Positions 53,188-61,874 of a DNA stretch of 64,000 nucleotides are shown one piece after another. The stretch is from NCBI RefSeq assembly GCF_002890915.1, contig NZ_POUT01000012.1:44093-108092 (forward strand). The letters are read 5' to 3'. Within the stretch, counting starts at the first letter, position 1; every line of letters begins with the position of its first letter. The notes beneath the pieces are model-generated. The model saw only the letters and a program-made list of their open reading frames with translations, made no database searches and had not been told where the DNA came from. The translations under genes and the position numbers were made by a program. This DNA comes from Stutzerimonas stutzeri. GTDB taxonomy: Bacteria > Pseudomonadota > Gammaproteobacteria > Pseudomonadales > Pseudomonadaceae.

Positions 53188-53193
53188 TATAAT
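53188..53193 (+). promoter_or_regulatory. -10 element TATAAT immediately before mrcB
   Basis: A perfect TATAAT (53188-53193) ends 8 bp before the mrcB ATG at 53202, so transcription would begin at or within a base or two of the start codon. The matching -35 (around 53166) is weak. No Shine-Dalgarno sequence precedes the ATG. Confidence 0.55.
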
Positions 53194-53201
53194 GCGCCGC
53201 C

Positions 53202-55514
53202 ATGACTAAATCCCGCTCCCCTCGTACCCGCTCGAAACGCCGCTCCGGCGGGGCCCGCCCCTGGCTGGGCTGGGCGATCAAGCTTTCCATCGTCGGCCTG
53301 GTGATCCTCGCCGGCTTCGCAATCTATCTGGATGCCGTGGTGCAGGAGAAATTCTCCGGCAAACGCTGGACGATCCCCGCCAAGGTCTATGCGCGGCCGC
53401 TGGAGTTGTTCGTCGGGCAGAAGCTGGACAAGAACGATTTCCTCGCCGAACTCGATGCCTTGGGTTATCGCCGCGAAAAGGCGGTGAGCGGCCCGGGCGG
53501 TGCCTCGGTGGCCGGCAACAATGTGGAACTGCACACCCGGGGCTTCCAGTTCTATGAAGGCAACGAAGAATCGCAGCGGCTGCGGGTGCGCTTCTCCGGT
53601 GACTTCGTCGCCGGGCTGAATCGCGCCAACGGCGGCGAGCTGCCGGTCGCGCGGCTGGAGCCGGTGCTGATCGGCGGCCTGTATCCGGCGCACAACGAAG
53701 ACCGCATCCTGATCAAGCTCGACCAGGTGCCGCCGTACCTGGTGGAAACGCTGGTGGCTGTCGAGGACCGGGAGTTCTTCCATCACTTCGGCGTCTCGCC
53801 CAAGTCGATCGCGCGCGCGGTCTGGGTCAACCTGACCGCCGGCCAGGTGCGCCAGGGTGGCAGCACCCTGACCCAGCAGCTGGTGAAGAACTTCTACCTG
53901 ACCAACGAGCGCAGCCTCAGCCGCAAGGCCACCGAGGCGATGATGGCCGTGCTGCTGGAACTGCATTACGACAAGCAGGAAATCCTCGAGGCCTACCTCA
54001 ACGAGGTGTTCCTCGGCCAGGATGGCCGCCGGGCGATCCACGGCTTCGGCCTGGCCAGCCAGTACTTCTTCGGCCAGCCGCTGGCCGAGCTGAAGCTGCC
54101 GCAGGTGGCGCTGCTGGTCGGCATGGTCAAGGGGCCGACCTACTACAACCCGCGGCGCAACCCGGAGCGGGCGCTGGAGCGGCGCAACCTGGTGCTCGAT
54201 CTGCTGGCCGAACAGCAGGTGGTCAGCGTCGAGGAGGCGGCGAAGGCCAAGCAGGCGCCGCTGGGTGTGACCCAGCGCGGCAGCCTGGCCGACAGCTCGT
54301 ATCCGGCGTTCCTCGACCTGGTCAAGCGCCAGCTGCGCCAGGACTATCGCGACGAGGACCTGACCGAGGAAGGCCTGCGTGTATTCACCAGCTTCGACCC
54401 GATCCTCCAGCTGAAAGCAGAGCAGGCCATGAGCGAGACTCTCAAGCGCCTTGGCAAGAATACCGAAGGGATCGAGGGCGCGATGATGGTGACCAATCCG
54501 GAGACCGGCGAGATCCAGGCCATGCTCGGCAGTCGCCAGCCCGGCTACGCCGGCTTCAACCGCGCGCTGGATGCGGTGCGGCCGATCGGCTCGCTGATCA
54601 AGCCGGCCATCTATCTGGCTGCGCTGGAAAAACCCAGCCAGTACACGCTGACCAGCCTGCTGGAAGACGAGCCCTTCTCGGTCAAGGGCGCCGACGGGCA
54701 GATTTGGAAGCCGCAGAACTATGGCCGCCAGGCCCATGGCACGGTGTACCTGTACCAGGCGCTGGCCAACTCCTACAACCTGTCCACCGCCCGTCTCGGG
54801 CTCGACCTGGGCGTGCCGAACGTGCTCAGGACGCTCGAGCGGCTGGGCGCTTCACCGAAGTGGCCGGCCTACCCGTCGATGCTGCTCGGCGCCGGCGGGC
54901 TGCGCCCGATCGAGGTGGCCGGCATGTACCAGACGCTGGCCAGCGGCGGCTTCAATACCCCGTTGCGTGGCATTCGCAGCGTGCTGACCGCCGATGGCGA
55001 GCCGCTCAAGCGCTATCCATTCCAGATCCAGCAGCGCTTCGATCCCGGTGCGATCTACCTGACCCAGTACGCGATGCAGCGCGTCATGCGCGAAGGCACC
55101 GGCCGTTCGGCCTATAACCGCCTGCCGCAGTCGTTGAACCTGGCCGGCAAGACCGGGACCACCAACGATTCGCGCGACAGCTGGTTCGCCGGCTTCAGCC
55201 AGGATCTGCTGGCGGTGGTCTGGCTCGGCCGCGATGACAATGGCAAGACCTCGCTGACCGGCGCCACCGGGGCGCTGCAGGTCTGGACGGATTTCATGCG
55301 GCGTGCCGACCCGCTGCCCTTGCAGACCCCGGTGCCGGATAATGTGGCGTACGCTTGGGTGGATGCGCGCAGTGGCCTGGGCACCGACGAGCGTTGCCCG
55401 GGCGCGGTGCAGATGCCCTACATCCGTGGCAGCGAACCGGCTCCCGGCCCGGGCTGCGGTATCCAGGCTCCGGTGGAGTCGGTCATGGACTGGGTGCGCG
55501 GTTGGCTGCAATAG
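53202..55514 (+). CDS. mrcB: Penicillin-binding protein 1B (bifunctional class A PBP)
   Basis: PBP1b polymerises glycan strands and cross-links peptides. The 770-residue product has a basic cytoplasmic tail, one membrane segment (about 27-45), a UB2H-like region, the GT51 domain with catalytic Glu188 (VEDREFFHHFG) and the transpeptidase domain with SxxK Ser464 (GSLIKP), SxN Ser524 (SYN) and KTG Lys650. LpoP, its activator, is encoded 46 bp downstream. ATG 53202 has no Shine-Dalgarno sequence but directly follows a TATAAT box, suggesting a leaderless transcript. Confidence 0.96.
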   Translation: MTKSRSPRTRSKRRSGGARPWLGWAIKLSIVGLVILAGFAIYLDAVVQEKFSGKRWTIPAKVYARPLELFVGQKLDKNDFLAELDALGYRREKAVSGPGGASVAGNNVELHTRGFQFYEGNEESQRLRVRFSGDFVAGLNRANGGELPVARLEPVLIGGLYPAHNEDRILIKLDQVPPYLVETLVAVEDREFFHHFGVSPKSIARAVWVNLTAGQVRQGGSTLTQQLVKNFYLTNERSLSRKATEAMMAVLLELHYDKQEILEAYLNEVFLGQDGRRAIHGFGLASQYFFGQPLAELKLPQVALLVGMVKGPTYYNPRRNPERALERRNLVLDLLAEQQVVSVEEAAKAKQAPLGVTQRGSLADSSYPAFLDLVKRQLRQDYRDEDLTEEGLRVFTSFDPILQLKAEQAMSETLKRLGKNTEGIEGAMMVTNPETGEIQAMLGSRQPGYAGFNRALDAVRPIGSLIKPAIYLAALEKPSQYTLTSLLEDEPFSVKGADGQIWKPQNYGRQAHGTVYLYQALANSYNLSTARLGLDLGVPNVLRTLERLGASPKWPAYPSMLLGAGGLRPIEVAGMYQTLASGGFNTPLRGIRSVLTADGEPLKRYPFQIQQRFDPGAIYLTQYAMQRVMREGTGRSAYNRLPQSLNLAGKTGTTNDSRDSWFAGFSQDLLAVVWLGRDDNGKTSLTGATGALQVWTDFMRRADPLPLQTPVPDNVAYAWVDARSGLGTDERCPGAVQMPYIRGSEPAPGPGCGIQAPVESVMDWVRGWLQ

Positions 55515-55560
55515 GCCGGCCTGCGTTGCGCCCCGGCTGTTTAGTGAAGAGGTCTGAATA

Positions 55561-56283
55561 GTGAACAAGCAATGGATGACTGTTCTGGCGGCCGTCGCCC
55601 TGATGCAAGGCTGTGCCACCGTCGATCGCCGGGCGATCCCGGTCGTCGACGCCGGGGCGCCGGTCTCCGAAGAGCTGGCGGCGCGCCAGGGCTATCGTGC
55701 CCCGGCTGCTCCCGTGGCGGCACCGCAACAGCGGGAGGAGGACTCGGGCGTCGTGGTGATGGTGCCCCAGGGCGGCTCGGCCCCCCTGCAAACCTTCGCC
55801 GCACCGGACAGCGCATTTTCCGGGACGATCGATTCGGGCAGCGCGGCGCAGCCGGCCTGGCAGCCTGCGCCGTCGATCTCCGCGCCGGCCAGCGCGCCTG
55901 CGCCGAGCATGCCCAGCGGGATTCCCTCCTCCGGCAGTGGCCTGGCGGCCGACGAGCAGCTCGACGGACCGGTGCTGGCGCTGCTGACCACCGCCCAGCA
56001 ACAGCAGGGCGGCGGTGACCTGAATGGTGCCGCTTCCAGCCTGGAACGCGCCCAGCGCATTGCCCCGCGCGAGCCGCAGGTGCTCTATCGGCTGGCACAG
56101 GTGCGATTGGCGCAGGGCGATGCGGTGCAGGCCGAGCAGCTCTCCCGCCGTGCGCTGAGTTATTCCAGCGGGCGTCCTGCGCTGCAGGCGAGTCTCTGGG
56201 AGCTGATCGCGCAGTCGCGTGAGCGCCAGGGCGATACGGCGGGCGCCGCGCAGGCCCGTGAGCGGGCCAAGGTCAACCTGTGA
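55561..56283 (+). CDS. lpoP: LpoP, outer-membrane lipoprotein activator of PBP1b
   Basis: LpoP stimulates PBP1b in Pseudomonas, taking the place of the enterobacterial LpoB. The 240-residue product begins at GTG 55561, has a lipoprotein signal (TVLAAVALMQGC, lipid-bearing Cys at residue 18), about 120 residues of Pro/Ala/Ser-rich linker able to cross the periplasm, and a C-terminal TPR pair (about 145-235: LLTTAQQQQGGGDLNGAASSLERAQRIAP, LYRLAQVRLAQGDAVQAEQLSRRAL). The gene follows mrcB and overlaps yqcC. Confidence 0.88.
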   Translation: MNKQWMTVLAAVALMQGCATVDRRAIPVVDAGAPVSEELAARQGYRAPAAPVAAPQQREEDSGVVVMVPQGGSAPLQTFAAPDSAFSGTIDSGSAAQPAWQPAPSISAPASAPAPSMPSGIPSSGSGLAADEQLDGPVLALLTTAQQQQGGGDLNGAASSLERAQRIAPREPQVLYRLAQVRLAQGDAVQAEQLSRRALSYSSGRPALQASLWELIAQSRERQGDTAGAAQARERAKVNL

Positions 56284-56603
56284 TGGATGCGCGTTTGCCG
56301 GCGGTGGCGCAGCAGCTGTTGCTGATCGAGCGCGAACTGCGCGTGCTCGGGCTATGGGCGGCGGCGCCGCCGTCGCCGGAGGCGCTCGCCAGCAGCGAGC
56401 CCTTCTGCGTCGATACGCTGCCATTCGAGCAGTGGCTGCAATGGATCTTCCTGCCGCGGATGAAGACGATCGTCGAGGCGGGGCTACCGCTGCCGGCGGC
56501 TTCCGGTATCCATGCGATGGCGGAAATGGTCTATCGCGAGCGGCAGGTGGCGGGGCTGCTGGAGGCGTTGCTGCGGTTCGATGAGCTGATCGTGAACGCC
56601 TGA
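56283..56603 (+). CDS. yqcC: YqcC family protein
   Basis: The 106-residue all-helical protein matches the YqcC family (LLLIERELRVLGLWAAAPPSPEALASSEPFCVDT, FEQWLQWIFLPRM, SGIHAMAEMVYRE). In E. coli yqcC is adjacent to truC; the function is unknown. ATG 56283 overlaps the lpoP stop by one base (TGATG); a GTG three bases earlier is also possible. It is the last gene of the mrcB-lpoP-yqcC run. Confidence 0.85.
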   Translation: MDARLPAVAQQLLLIERELRVLGLWAAAPPSPEALASSEPFCVDTLPFEQWLQWIFLPRMKTIVEAGLPLPAASGIHAMAEMVYRERQVAGLLEALLRFDELIVNA

Positions 56604-56683
56604 CGCCGCTCGAACGGACTGGGGCGCCTCGCTTGTTGCGCCCCCGATGGAGGAGTGGCCGCGGTACCGCGGGCGCGGCCGCA

Positions 56684-57109
56684 TCAATTGCAGTTTTCTG
56701 CGATTTTCTCTTGGGTTTCCGTGATGCGGGCCTGGCGCTCCTCCTCGGTGATGCGTCGGACTTCGCCGTTTTCCTCGACTCGCACGCGCGGGTTGTTCTG
56801 CAGTTGCGCCAGGTTGGTGCGCAGCGTCTCGCAGTAGCGCTTGCGCTCGGCCTCCTGCTCGGCCACCTGCTGCTTGACCTGGCGGTCGATGCTGCGCTGA
56901 TCCGGCTCAGCGGCGGGCTCGCCCTGCGGCGCCGCTGCCGGCCTTGCCGGGGCGGTCACCGTGTTGACGGTTTCCGCTTGCTGGCCCTGGGGCGGCTGTG
57001 CACCGAAATGCGTGACCCCCTGGGCATCCACCCATTTGTATACCTGGGCGGCCATGGCCGTACTGCTCAGCGCCAGCAGCAGGCCGCCGGCAAGAAACAT
57101 GAATCGCAT
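56684..57109 (-). CDS. DUF4124 domain periplasmic protein
   Basis: The 141-residue product has a signal peptide (MRFMFLAGGLLLALSSTAMAA), a DUF4124 domain directly after it (QVYKWVDAQGVTHFGAQPPQG), a Pro/Ala linker, and a charged coiled-coil C-terminal half with a Cys pair (RYCETLRTN and ENCN). The role is unknown. It is transcribed alone, convergent with yqcC and divergent from ilvI. Confidence 0.85.
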   Translation of the reverse strand: MRFMFLAGGLLLALSSTAMAAQVYKWVDAQGVTHFGAQPPQGQQAETVNTVTAPARPAAAPQGEPAAEPDQRSIDRQVKQQVAEQEAERKRYCETLRTNLAQLQNNPRVRVEENGEVRRITEEERQARITETQEKIAENCN

Positions 57110-57512
57110 GCTGTTACCTTCGTCTGGATCGGAAACCGGCTGCCACTATACCCAAAACCCCCGGCGCTGCTTCTGCACCGCGTCACAGCCGAAAGCGCTC
57201 GAGCGCAACGGCGGGCTTGACTTGCCGCTGCCGAATCCGAACAATCCGAGGCTTGCTGTCCTGAGTCGCCTCGCCGCAAGCGATACCGGCTCAGTCTAGA
57301 CAGACATGAGGTGCTACCCGCGCCGACCTGCATCACCCGCAACGCGTTACCTCGCGCTGGGTGGAGAGCCCGCGACACCAGGGACTCTTCCAATACTGGC
57401 TCAGTCAGTGGCTGACGTAGTCGGCGACCACCGTCGCTCATGCCCTGCTGGCAGTAAACCTTTTCTGGCGGCTCCGGCTTGGACCGCTATCTGGCGTTCA
57501 GAGGTGAACAAC
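57110..57512. other. Divergent DUF4124-ilvI region with a direct repeat
   Basis: About 400 bp without a gene. ATAC-C/T-GGCTCAGTC occurs twice (57284-57297 and 57393-57406, 13 of 14 identical, 109 bp apart). No leader peptide rich in Ile/Leu/Val codons and no terminator-like attenuator is visible. The ilvI frame stays open to 57306 but without family similarity. Confidence 0.45.
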
Positions 57513-59237
57513 GTGGAACTCTTATCCGGCGCTGAAATGGTCGTCCGCTTCCTGCGTGACGAAGGCGTTAAGTACATCTACGGGTACCCGGGCGGTGCCG
57601 TTCTGCATATCTACGATGCGCTTTTCAAAGAGAAGTCCATCGAGCACATCCTGGTTCGTCACGAGCAGGCCGCCACCCACATGGCCGATGGCTACGCGCG
57701 CGCGACCGGCAAGGCTGGCGTGGTGCTGGTGACCTCCGGTCCTGGGGCGACCAATGCCATCACCGGTATCGCCACCGCCTTCATGGACTCGATCCCGATG
57801 GTGGTCATCTCCGGTCAGGTGCCCAGCACCATGGTGGGCACCGACGCCTTCCAGGAAACCGACATGATCGGCATCTCCCGGCCCATCGTGAAGCACAGCT
57901 TCATGATCAAGCATCCTTCGGAAATCCCCGAAGTGATGAAGAAGGCGTTCTACCTCGCTGAGTCCGGTCGCCCAGGGCCGGTTGTCATCGACATTCCGAA
58001 AGACATGACCAACCCGGCCGAAAAATTCGAATACGTCTACCCGAAGAAGGCCAAGCTGCGTTCGTACAGCCCGGCCGTGCGCGGGCATTCGGGCCAGATT
58101 CGCAAGGCGGCGGAATTGCTGCTGGGCGCCAAGCGGCCGATCATCTACGCCGGTGGCGGCGTGGTCCTGGGCAAGGCCTCGGCGCAACTGACCGAGCTGG
58201 CGAAGATGCTCAACCTGCCGGTGACCAACACCCTGATGGGCCTGGGGTGCTATCCGGGCAGCGACCGCCAGTTCGTCGGCATGCTCGGCATGCACGGTAG
58301 CTACACCGCCAACCTGGCGATGCATCACTCCGACGTGATCCTGGCCGTCGGTGCGCGTTTCGACGATCGCGTGATCAACGGTGCGACCAAGTTCTGCCCG
58401 AACGCCAAGATCATCCATATCGACATCGATCCGGCGTCGATCTCCAAGACCATCAAGGCGGACATCCCGATCGTCGGCCCGGTGGACAGCGTGCTCACCG
58501 AGATGGTCGCCATCGTCAAGGAAATCGGTCAGGCGCCGAATGCCGAGACCGTGGCCAGCTGGTGGAAGCAGATCGACGAGTGGCGCGGCAACGGCCGGCT
58601 GTTCCCCTACAACGAGGGCGATGGTTCGATCATCAAGCCGCAGGCCGCCATCGAGGCGCTCTGCGAAGTGACCAGGGGCGAGGCCTATGTAGCCTCGGAC
58701 GTTGGTCAGCATCAGATGTTCGCCTGCCAGTACTACAAGTTCGACAAGCCCAACCGCTGGCTCAACTCGGGCGGCCTCGGCACCATGGGCTTCGGTCTGC
58801 CGGCAGCCATGGGCGTCAAGCTGAATTTCCCCGAAGCCGATGTCGCGGTGGTGACGGGCGAGGGCAGCATCCAGATGAACATCCAGGAGCTGTCCACCTG
58901 TTTGCAGTACGACCTACCGGTGAAGATCATCAACCTCAACAACGGTGCGCTGGGCATGGTCCGCCAGTGGCAGGACATGGTGTACAACAGTCGCTACTCG
59001 CACTCGTACATGGAGTCGCTGCCGGACTTCGTCAAGCTGGCCGAGGCCTACGGCCACGTCGGCATGCGCATCACCGAGCTCAAGGATCTCAAGCCGATGA
59101 TGGAAGAGGCGTTCGCCATGAAGAATCGCCTGGTCTTCCTGGATATCGCCGTCGACACCGCCGAGCACGTCTATCCGATGCAGATCAAGGATGGTGCGAT
59201 GCGTGACATGTGGCTGAGCAAGACGGAGCGGACCTGA
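57513..59237 (+). CDS. ilvI: Acetolactate synthase large subunit (AHAS III type)
   Basis: IlvI with IlvH makes acetolactate or acetohydroxybutyrate from pyruvate using ThDP and FAD. The 574-residue product starts at GTG 57513 (VELLSGAEMVV, read as Met) with GAGGTG 7 nt upstream; GTG 57504 would add three residues. The catalytic Glu is in RHEQAATHMADGYARATGK, the FAD region follows (GARFDDRV), and the ThDP/Mg motif GEGSIQMNIQELSTCLQYDLPVKIINLNN is present. First gene of ilvIHC. Confidence 0.97.
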   Translation: MELLSGAEMVVRFLRDEGVKYIYGYPGGAVLHIYDALFKEKSIEHILVRHEQAATHMADGYARATGKAGVVLVTSGPGATNAITGIATAFMDSIPMVVISGQVPSTMVGTDAFQETDMIGISRPIVKHSFMIKHPSEIPEVMKKAFYLAESGRPGPVVIDIPKDMTNPAEKFEYVYPKKAKLRSYSPAVRGHSGQIRKAAELLLGAKRPIIYAGGGVVLGKASAQLTELAKMLNLPVTNTLMGLGCYPGSDRQFVGMLGMHGSYTANLAMHHSDVILAVGARFDDRVINGATKFCPNAKIIHIDIDPASISKTIKADIPIVGPVDSVLTEMVAIVKEIGQAPNAETVASWWKQIDEWRGNGRLFPYNEGDGSIIKPQAAIEALCEVTRGEAYVASDVGQHQMFACQYYKFDKPNRWLNSGGLGTMGFGLPAAMGVKLNFPEADVAVVTGEGSIQMNIQELSTCLQYDLPVKIINLNNGALGMVRQWQDMVYNSRYSHSYMESLPDFVKLAEAYGHVGMRITELKDLKPMMEEAFAMKNRLVFLDIAVDTAEHVYPMQIKDGAMRDMWLSKTERT

Positions 59238-59239
59238 CC

Positions 59240-59731
59240 ATGAGACACATCATTTCCCTGTTGATGGAAAACGAACCGGGTGCGCTGTCCCGTGTGGTCG
59301 GCCTGTTTTCCCAGCGCAACTACAATATCGAGAGCCTGACCGTCGCGCCGACCGAAGATCCGACTCTGTCGCGTCTAACGTTGACCACCGTCGGGCACGA
59401 GGAGGTGATCGAGCAGATCACCAAGAACCTCAACAAGCTGGTGGAAGTCGTCAAGCTGGTGGATCTGTCGGAGAGCGCGCATATCGAGCGCGAGCTGATG
59501 CTGATCAAGGTCAAGGCCACCGGTGCCCAGCGCGCCGAGGTCAAACGCACCACGGATATTTTCCGCGGGCAGATCGTCGATGTGACCACCAGCGTCTATA
59601 CCATCCAGCTGGCCGGAACCAGCGACAAGCTGGACAGCTTCATCCAGGCCATCGGCACCGCGTCGATCCTGGAAGTCGTACGCAGCGGCGTCACCGGGAT
59701 TTCCCGGGGCGACAAGGTCCTGAGTATCTAA
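59240..59731 (+). CDS. ilvH: Acetolactate synthase small (regulatory) subunit
   Basis: IlvH gives acetolactate synthase full activity and valine feedback inhibition. The 163-residue product has the N-terminal ACT domain (ISLLMENEPGALSRVVGLFSQRNYNIESLTVAPTED) and a C-terminal regulatory domain (ELMLIKVKA, FRGQIVDVT). It starts 2 nt after the ilvI stop. Confidence 0.97.
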   Translation: MRHIISLLMENEPGALSRVVGLFSQRNYNIESLTVAPTEDPTLSRLTLTTVGHEEVIEQITKNLNKLVEVVKLVDLSESAHIERELMLIKVKATGAQRAEVKRTTDIFRGQIVDVTTSVYTIQLAGTSDKLDSFIQAIGTASILEVVRSGVTGISRGDKVLSI

Positions 59732-59808
59732 CGGCTGGCGGGCGTGTCCGTCCGACAGTCAGCAACGTTTTATCGAATGGCCCACGAGGCCGGCAATAGG
59801 GGTAGTTC

Positions 59809-60825
59809 ATGAAGGTTTCTTACGATAAAGACTGCGATCTTTCCATCATCCAGGGCAAGAAGGTCGCCATCATCGGTTACGGCTCCCAGGGCCATGCCCA
59901 TGCCTGCAACCTGAAGGACTCCGGTGTCGACGTCACCGTCGGCCTGCGTCCGGGTTCCACTTCCATCGCCAAGGCCGAAGCGCATGGCCTGAAGGTCAGC
60001 GACGTGCCGGCCGCGGTCGCCGCCGCCGATCTGGTGATGATCCTCACCCCCGACGAGTTCCAGGGCCGCCTGTACAAGGACGAGATCGAGCCGAACCTGA
60101 AGCAGGGCGCCACCCTGGCCTTCGCCCACGGCTTCTCGATCCACTACAACCAGGTCGTGCCGCGTGCCGATCTGGACGTGATCATGATCGCGCCTAAGGC
60201 CCCGGGCCACACCGTACGCTCCGAATTCGTCAAGGGTGGCGGCATTCCGGACCTGATCGCGGTCTACCAGGACGCTTCCGGCAATGCGCGCAACGTCGCG
60301 CTGTCCTACGCCTGCGGCGTGGGCGGTGGTCGTACCGGCATCATCGAGACCACCTTCAAGGACGAGACCGAGACCGACCTGTTCGGCGAGCAGGCCGTGC
60401 TCTGCGGTGGTTGCGTCGAGCTGGTCAAGGCCGGTTTCGAAACCCTGGTCGAAGCCGGCTACGCCCCGGAAATGGCCTATTTCGAGTGCCTGCACGAGCT
60501 GAAGCTGATCGTCGACCTGATGTTCGAAGGCGGCATCGCCAACATGAACTACTCGATTTCCAACAACGCCGAGTACGGTGAATACGTCACCGGTCCGGAA
60601 GTCATCAACGCCGAATCCCGTGCTGCCATGCGCAATGCCCTCAAGCGCATCCAGGACGGCGAGTACGCCAAGATGTTCATCACCGAAGGCGCCGCCAACT
60701 ACCCGTCCATGACGGCCTATCGTCGCAACAACGCGGCGCATGGCATCGAAGTGGTCGGTGAGAAGCTGCGTGCGATGATGCCCTGGATCGCGGCCAACAA
60801 GATCGTCGACAAGAGCAAGAACTGA
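59809..60825 (+). CDS. ilvC: Ketol-acid reductoisomerase (NADP+), class I
   Basis: IlvC isomerises and reduces acetolactate to dihydroxyisovalerate. The 338-residue product is the short class I form: nucleotide motif GYGSQGHAHACNLKDSG (about residues 24-40), the acidic metal ligands DETETDLFGEQAVLCGG (about 190-206) and ECLHELKLIVDLM. The phosphate-binding loop VGLRPGSTS indicates NADPH use. It lies 77 bp after ilvH and is closed by an intrinsic terminator. Confidence 0.97.
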   Translation: MKVSYDKDCDLSIIQGKKVAIIGYGSQGHAHACNLKDSGVDVTVGLRPGSTSIAKAEAHGLKVSDVPAAVAAADLVMILTPDEFQGRLYKDEIEPNLKQGATLAFAHGFSIHYNQVVPRADLDVIMIAPKAPGHTVRSEFVKGGGIPDLIAVYQDASGNARNVALSYACGVGGGRTGIIETTFKDETETDLFGEQAVLCGGCVELVKAGFETLVEAGYAPEMAYFECLHELKLIVDLMFEGGIANMNYSISNNAEYGEYVTGPEVINAESRAAMRNALKRIQDGEYAKMFITEGAANYPSMTAYRRNNAAHGIEVVGEKLRAMMPWIAANKIVDKSKN

Positions 60826-60842
60826 TCGTCGTTCCGCTGGAG

Positions 60843-60868
60843 AAAAACGCGGCCTTGGCCGCGTTTTT
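60843..60868 (+). terminator. Intrinsic terminator after ilvC
   Basis: AAAAACGCGGCC, loop TT, GGCCGCGTTTTT(T): perfect 12-bp stem and T-run, 17 bp after the ilvC stop. Confidence 0.93.
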
Positions 60869-60977
60869 TCGTTCTGCCCGCCAGGCATCTGGTATAAATC
60901 ACGGGCTTGGCCGGGCTGAACCGCGTATCCCCTGGCCTGGTCGAAATTATCCGTACCTGTTGTAAAGGTGATTGTGC

Positions 60978-61817
60978 ATGAGTGAACAAGCTGAAGAGCC
61001 GAACAAGCCAGTCGAGCCGGAAAGCATCCTGCCGATCGACGAGCATGTCGAGGAGACCCAGGAGCCCGACGGCCGCAAGGTGCGTCACCGGGGCATCTAC
61101 CTGTTACCCAACCTGTTCACTACCGCCAACCTCTTTGCCGGCTTCTTTTCCATCATTACCGCCATCAACGGCAATTTCTACGTGGCTGCCGCGACGGTAT
61201 TCGTCGCCATGGTGCTGGACAGCCTGGATGGCCGGGTCGCCCGCCTGACCAATACCCAGAGCGCCTTCGGCGCCGAATACGACTCGCTGTCGGACATGGT
61301 CGCCTTCGGCCTGGCGCCTGCGGTGCTCGCGTACGAGTGGGCGCTGTCCGAATTGGGCAACGTCGGACTCACCGTGGCCTTCATCTATGTAGCTTGCGCG
61401 GCTCTGCGCCTGGCGCGCTTCAATACCCAGATCGGCAAGGTCGACAAGCGCTGGTTCATCGGACTGGCCAGCCCCGCCGCCGCCGGGGTGGTCGCCGGTT
61501 GGGTCTGGGCGGTCTGGGCGCTCGACGAGTCGGGGATCCGCGGCGTGGATCTGCCGCTGGTGCTGGTCATGCTCTTCGCACTGATGGTCGCTGCCGCGGG
61601 CCTGCTGATGGTCAGCAACATCAAGTACTACAGCTTCAAGGATCTCGATCTCAAGGGGCGGGTGCCTTTCGTCGCCATCCTGGTGGTGGTGCTGGTGTTC
61701 GCCGTGGTCTTCAGCGACCCGCCACGAATCCTGCTGTTGATCTTCCTGGCCTATGCCGCTTCCGGTCCGGTGCAGTACCTGATGCAGTTGCGTCGCCGCA
61801 AGCGCGCCGAGGGTTGA
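60978..61817 (+). CDS. pssA: CDP-diacylglycerol--serine O-phosphatidyltransferase
   Basis: PssA makes phosphatidylserine, precursor of phosphatidylethanolamine. The 279-residue product is the membrane-embedded CDP-alcohol phosphotransferase type: DGxxAR at 84-89, Gly98, Asp102 and Asp106 form the complete catalytic motif, and about eight membrane segments follow. The N-terminal 35 residues are acidic and cytosolic. ATG 60978 has AAGGTG 8 nt upstream. It is separated from ilvC by a terminator. Confidence 0.95.
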   Translation: MSEQAEEPNKPVEPESILPIDEHVEETQEPDGRKVRHRGIYLLPNLFTTANLFAGFFSIITAINGNFYVAAATVFVAMVLDSLDGRVARLTNTQSAFGAEYDSLSDMVAFGLAPAVLAYEWALSELGNVGLTVAFIYVACAALRLARFNTQIGKVDKRWFIGLASPAAAGVVAGWVWAVWALDESGIRGVDLPLVLVMLFALMVAAAGLLMVSNIKYYSFKDLDLKGRVPFVAILVVVLVFAVVFSDPPRILLLIFLAYAASGPVQYLMQLRRRKRAEG

Positions 61818-61874
61818 TTTTCTGTCCGGGGCCGCGCCTTATTGGTTCCTTCCGGCCAATATGCGGAGGCCCGC

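Noticed and set aside
51480..54737. 1085-codon open frame on the minus strand running from the kinase gene across half of mrcB
   Set aside because: The part above 53042 is antisense to the clearly coding mrcB and shows no family pattern; the real kinase start is GTG 53042 with a good ribosome-binding site.
57110..57512. Leader-peptide attenuator for ilvI
   Set aside because: No short ORF rich in Ile, Val or Leu codons and no terminator/antiterminator pair could be found.
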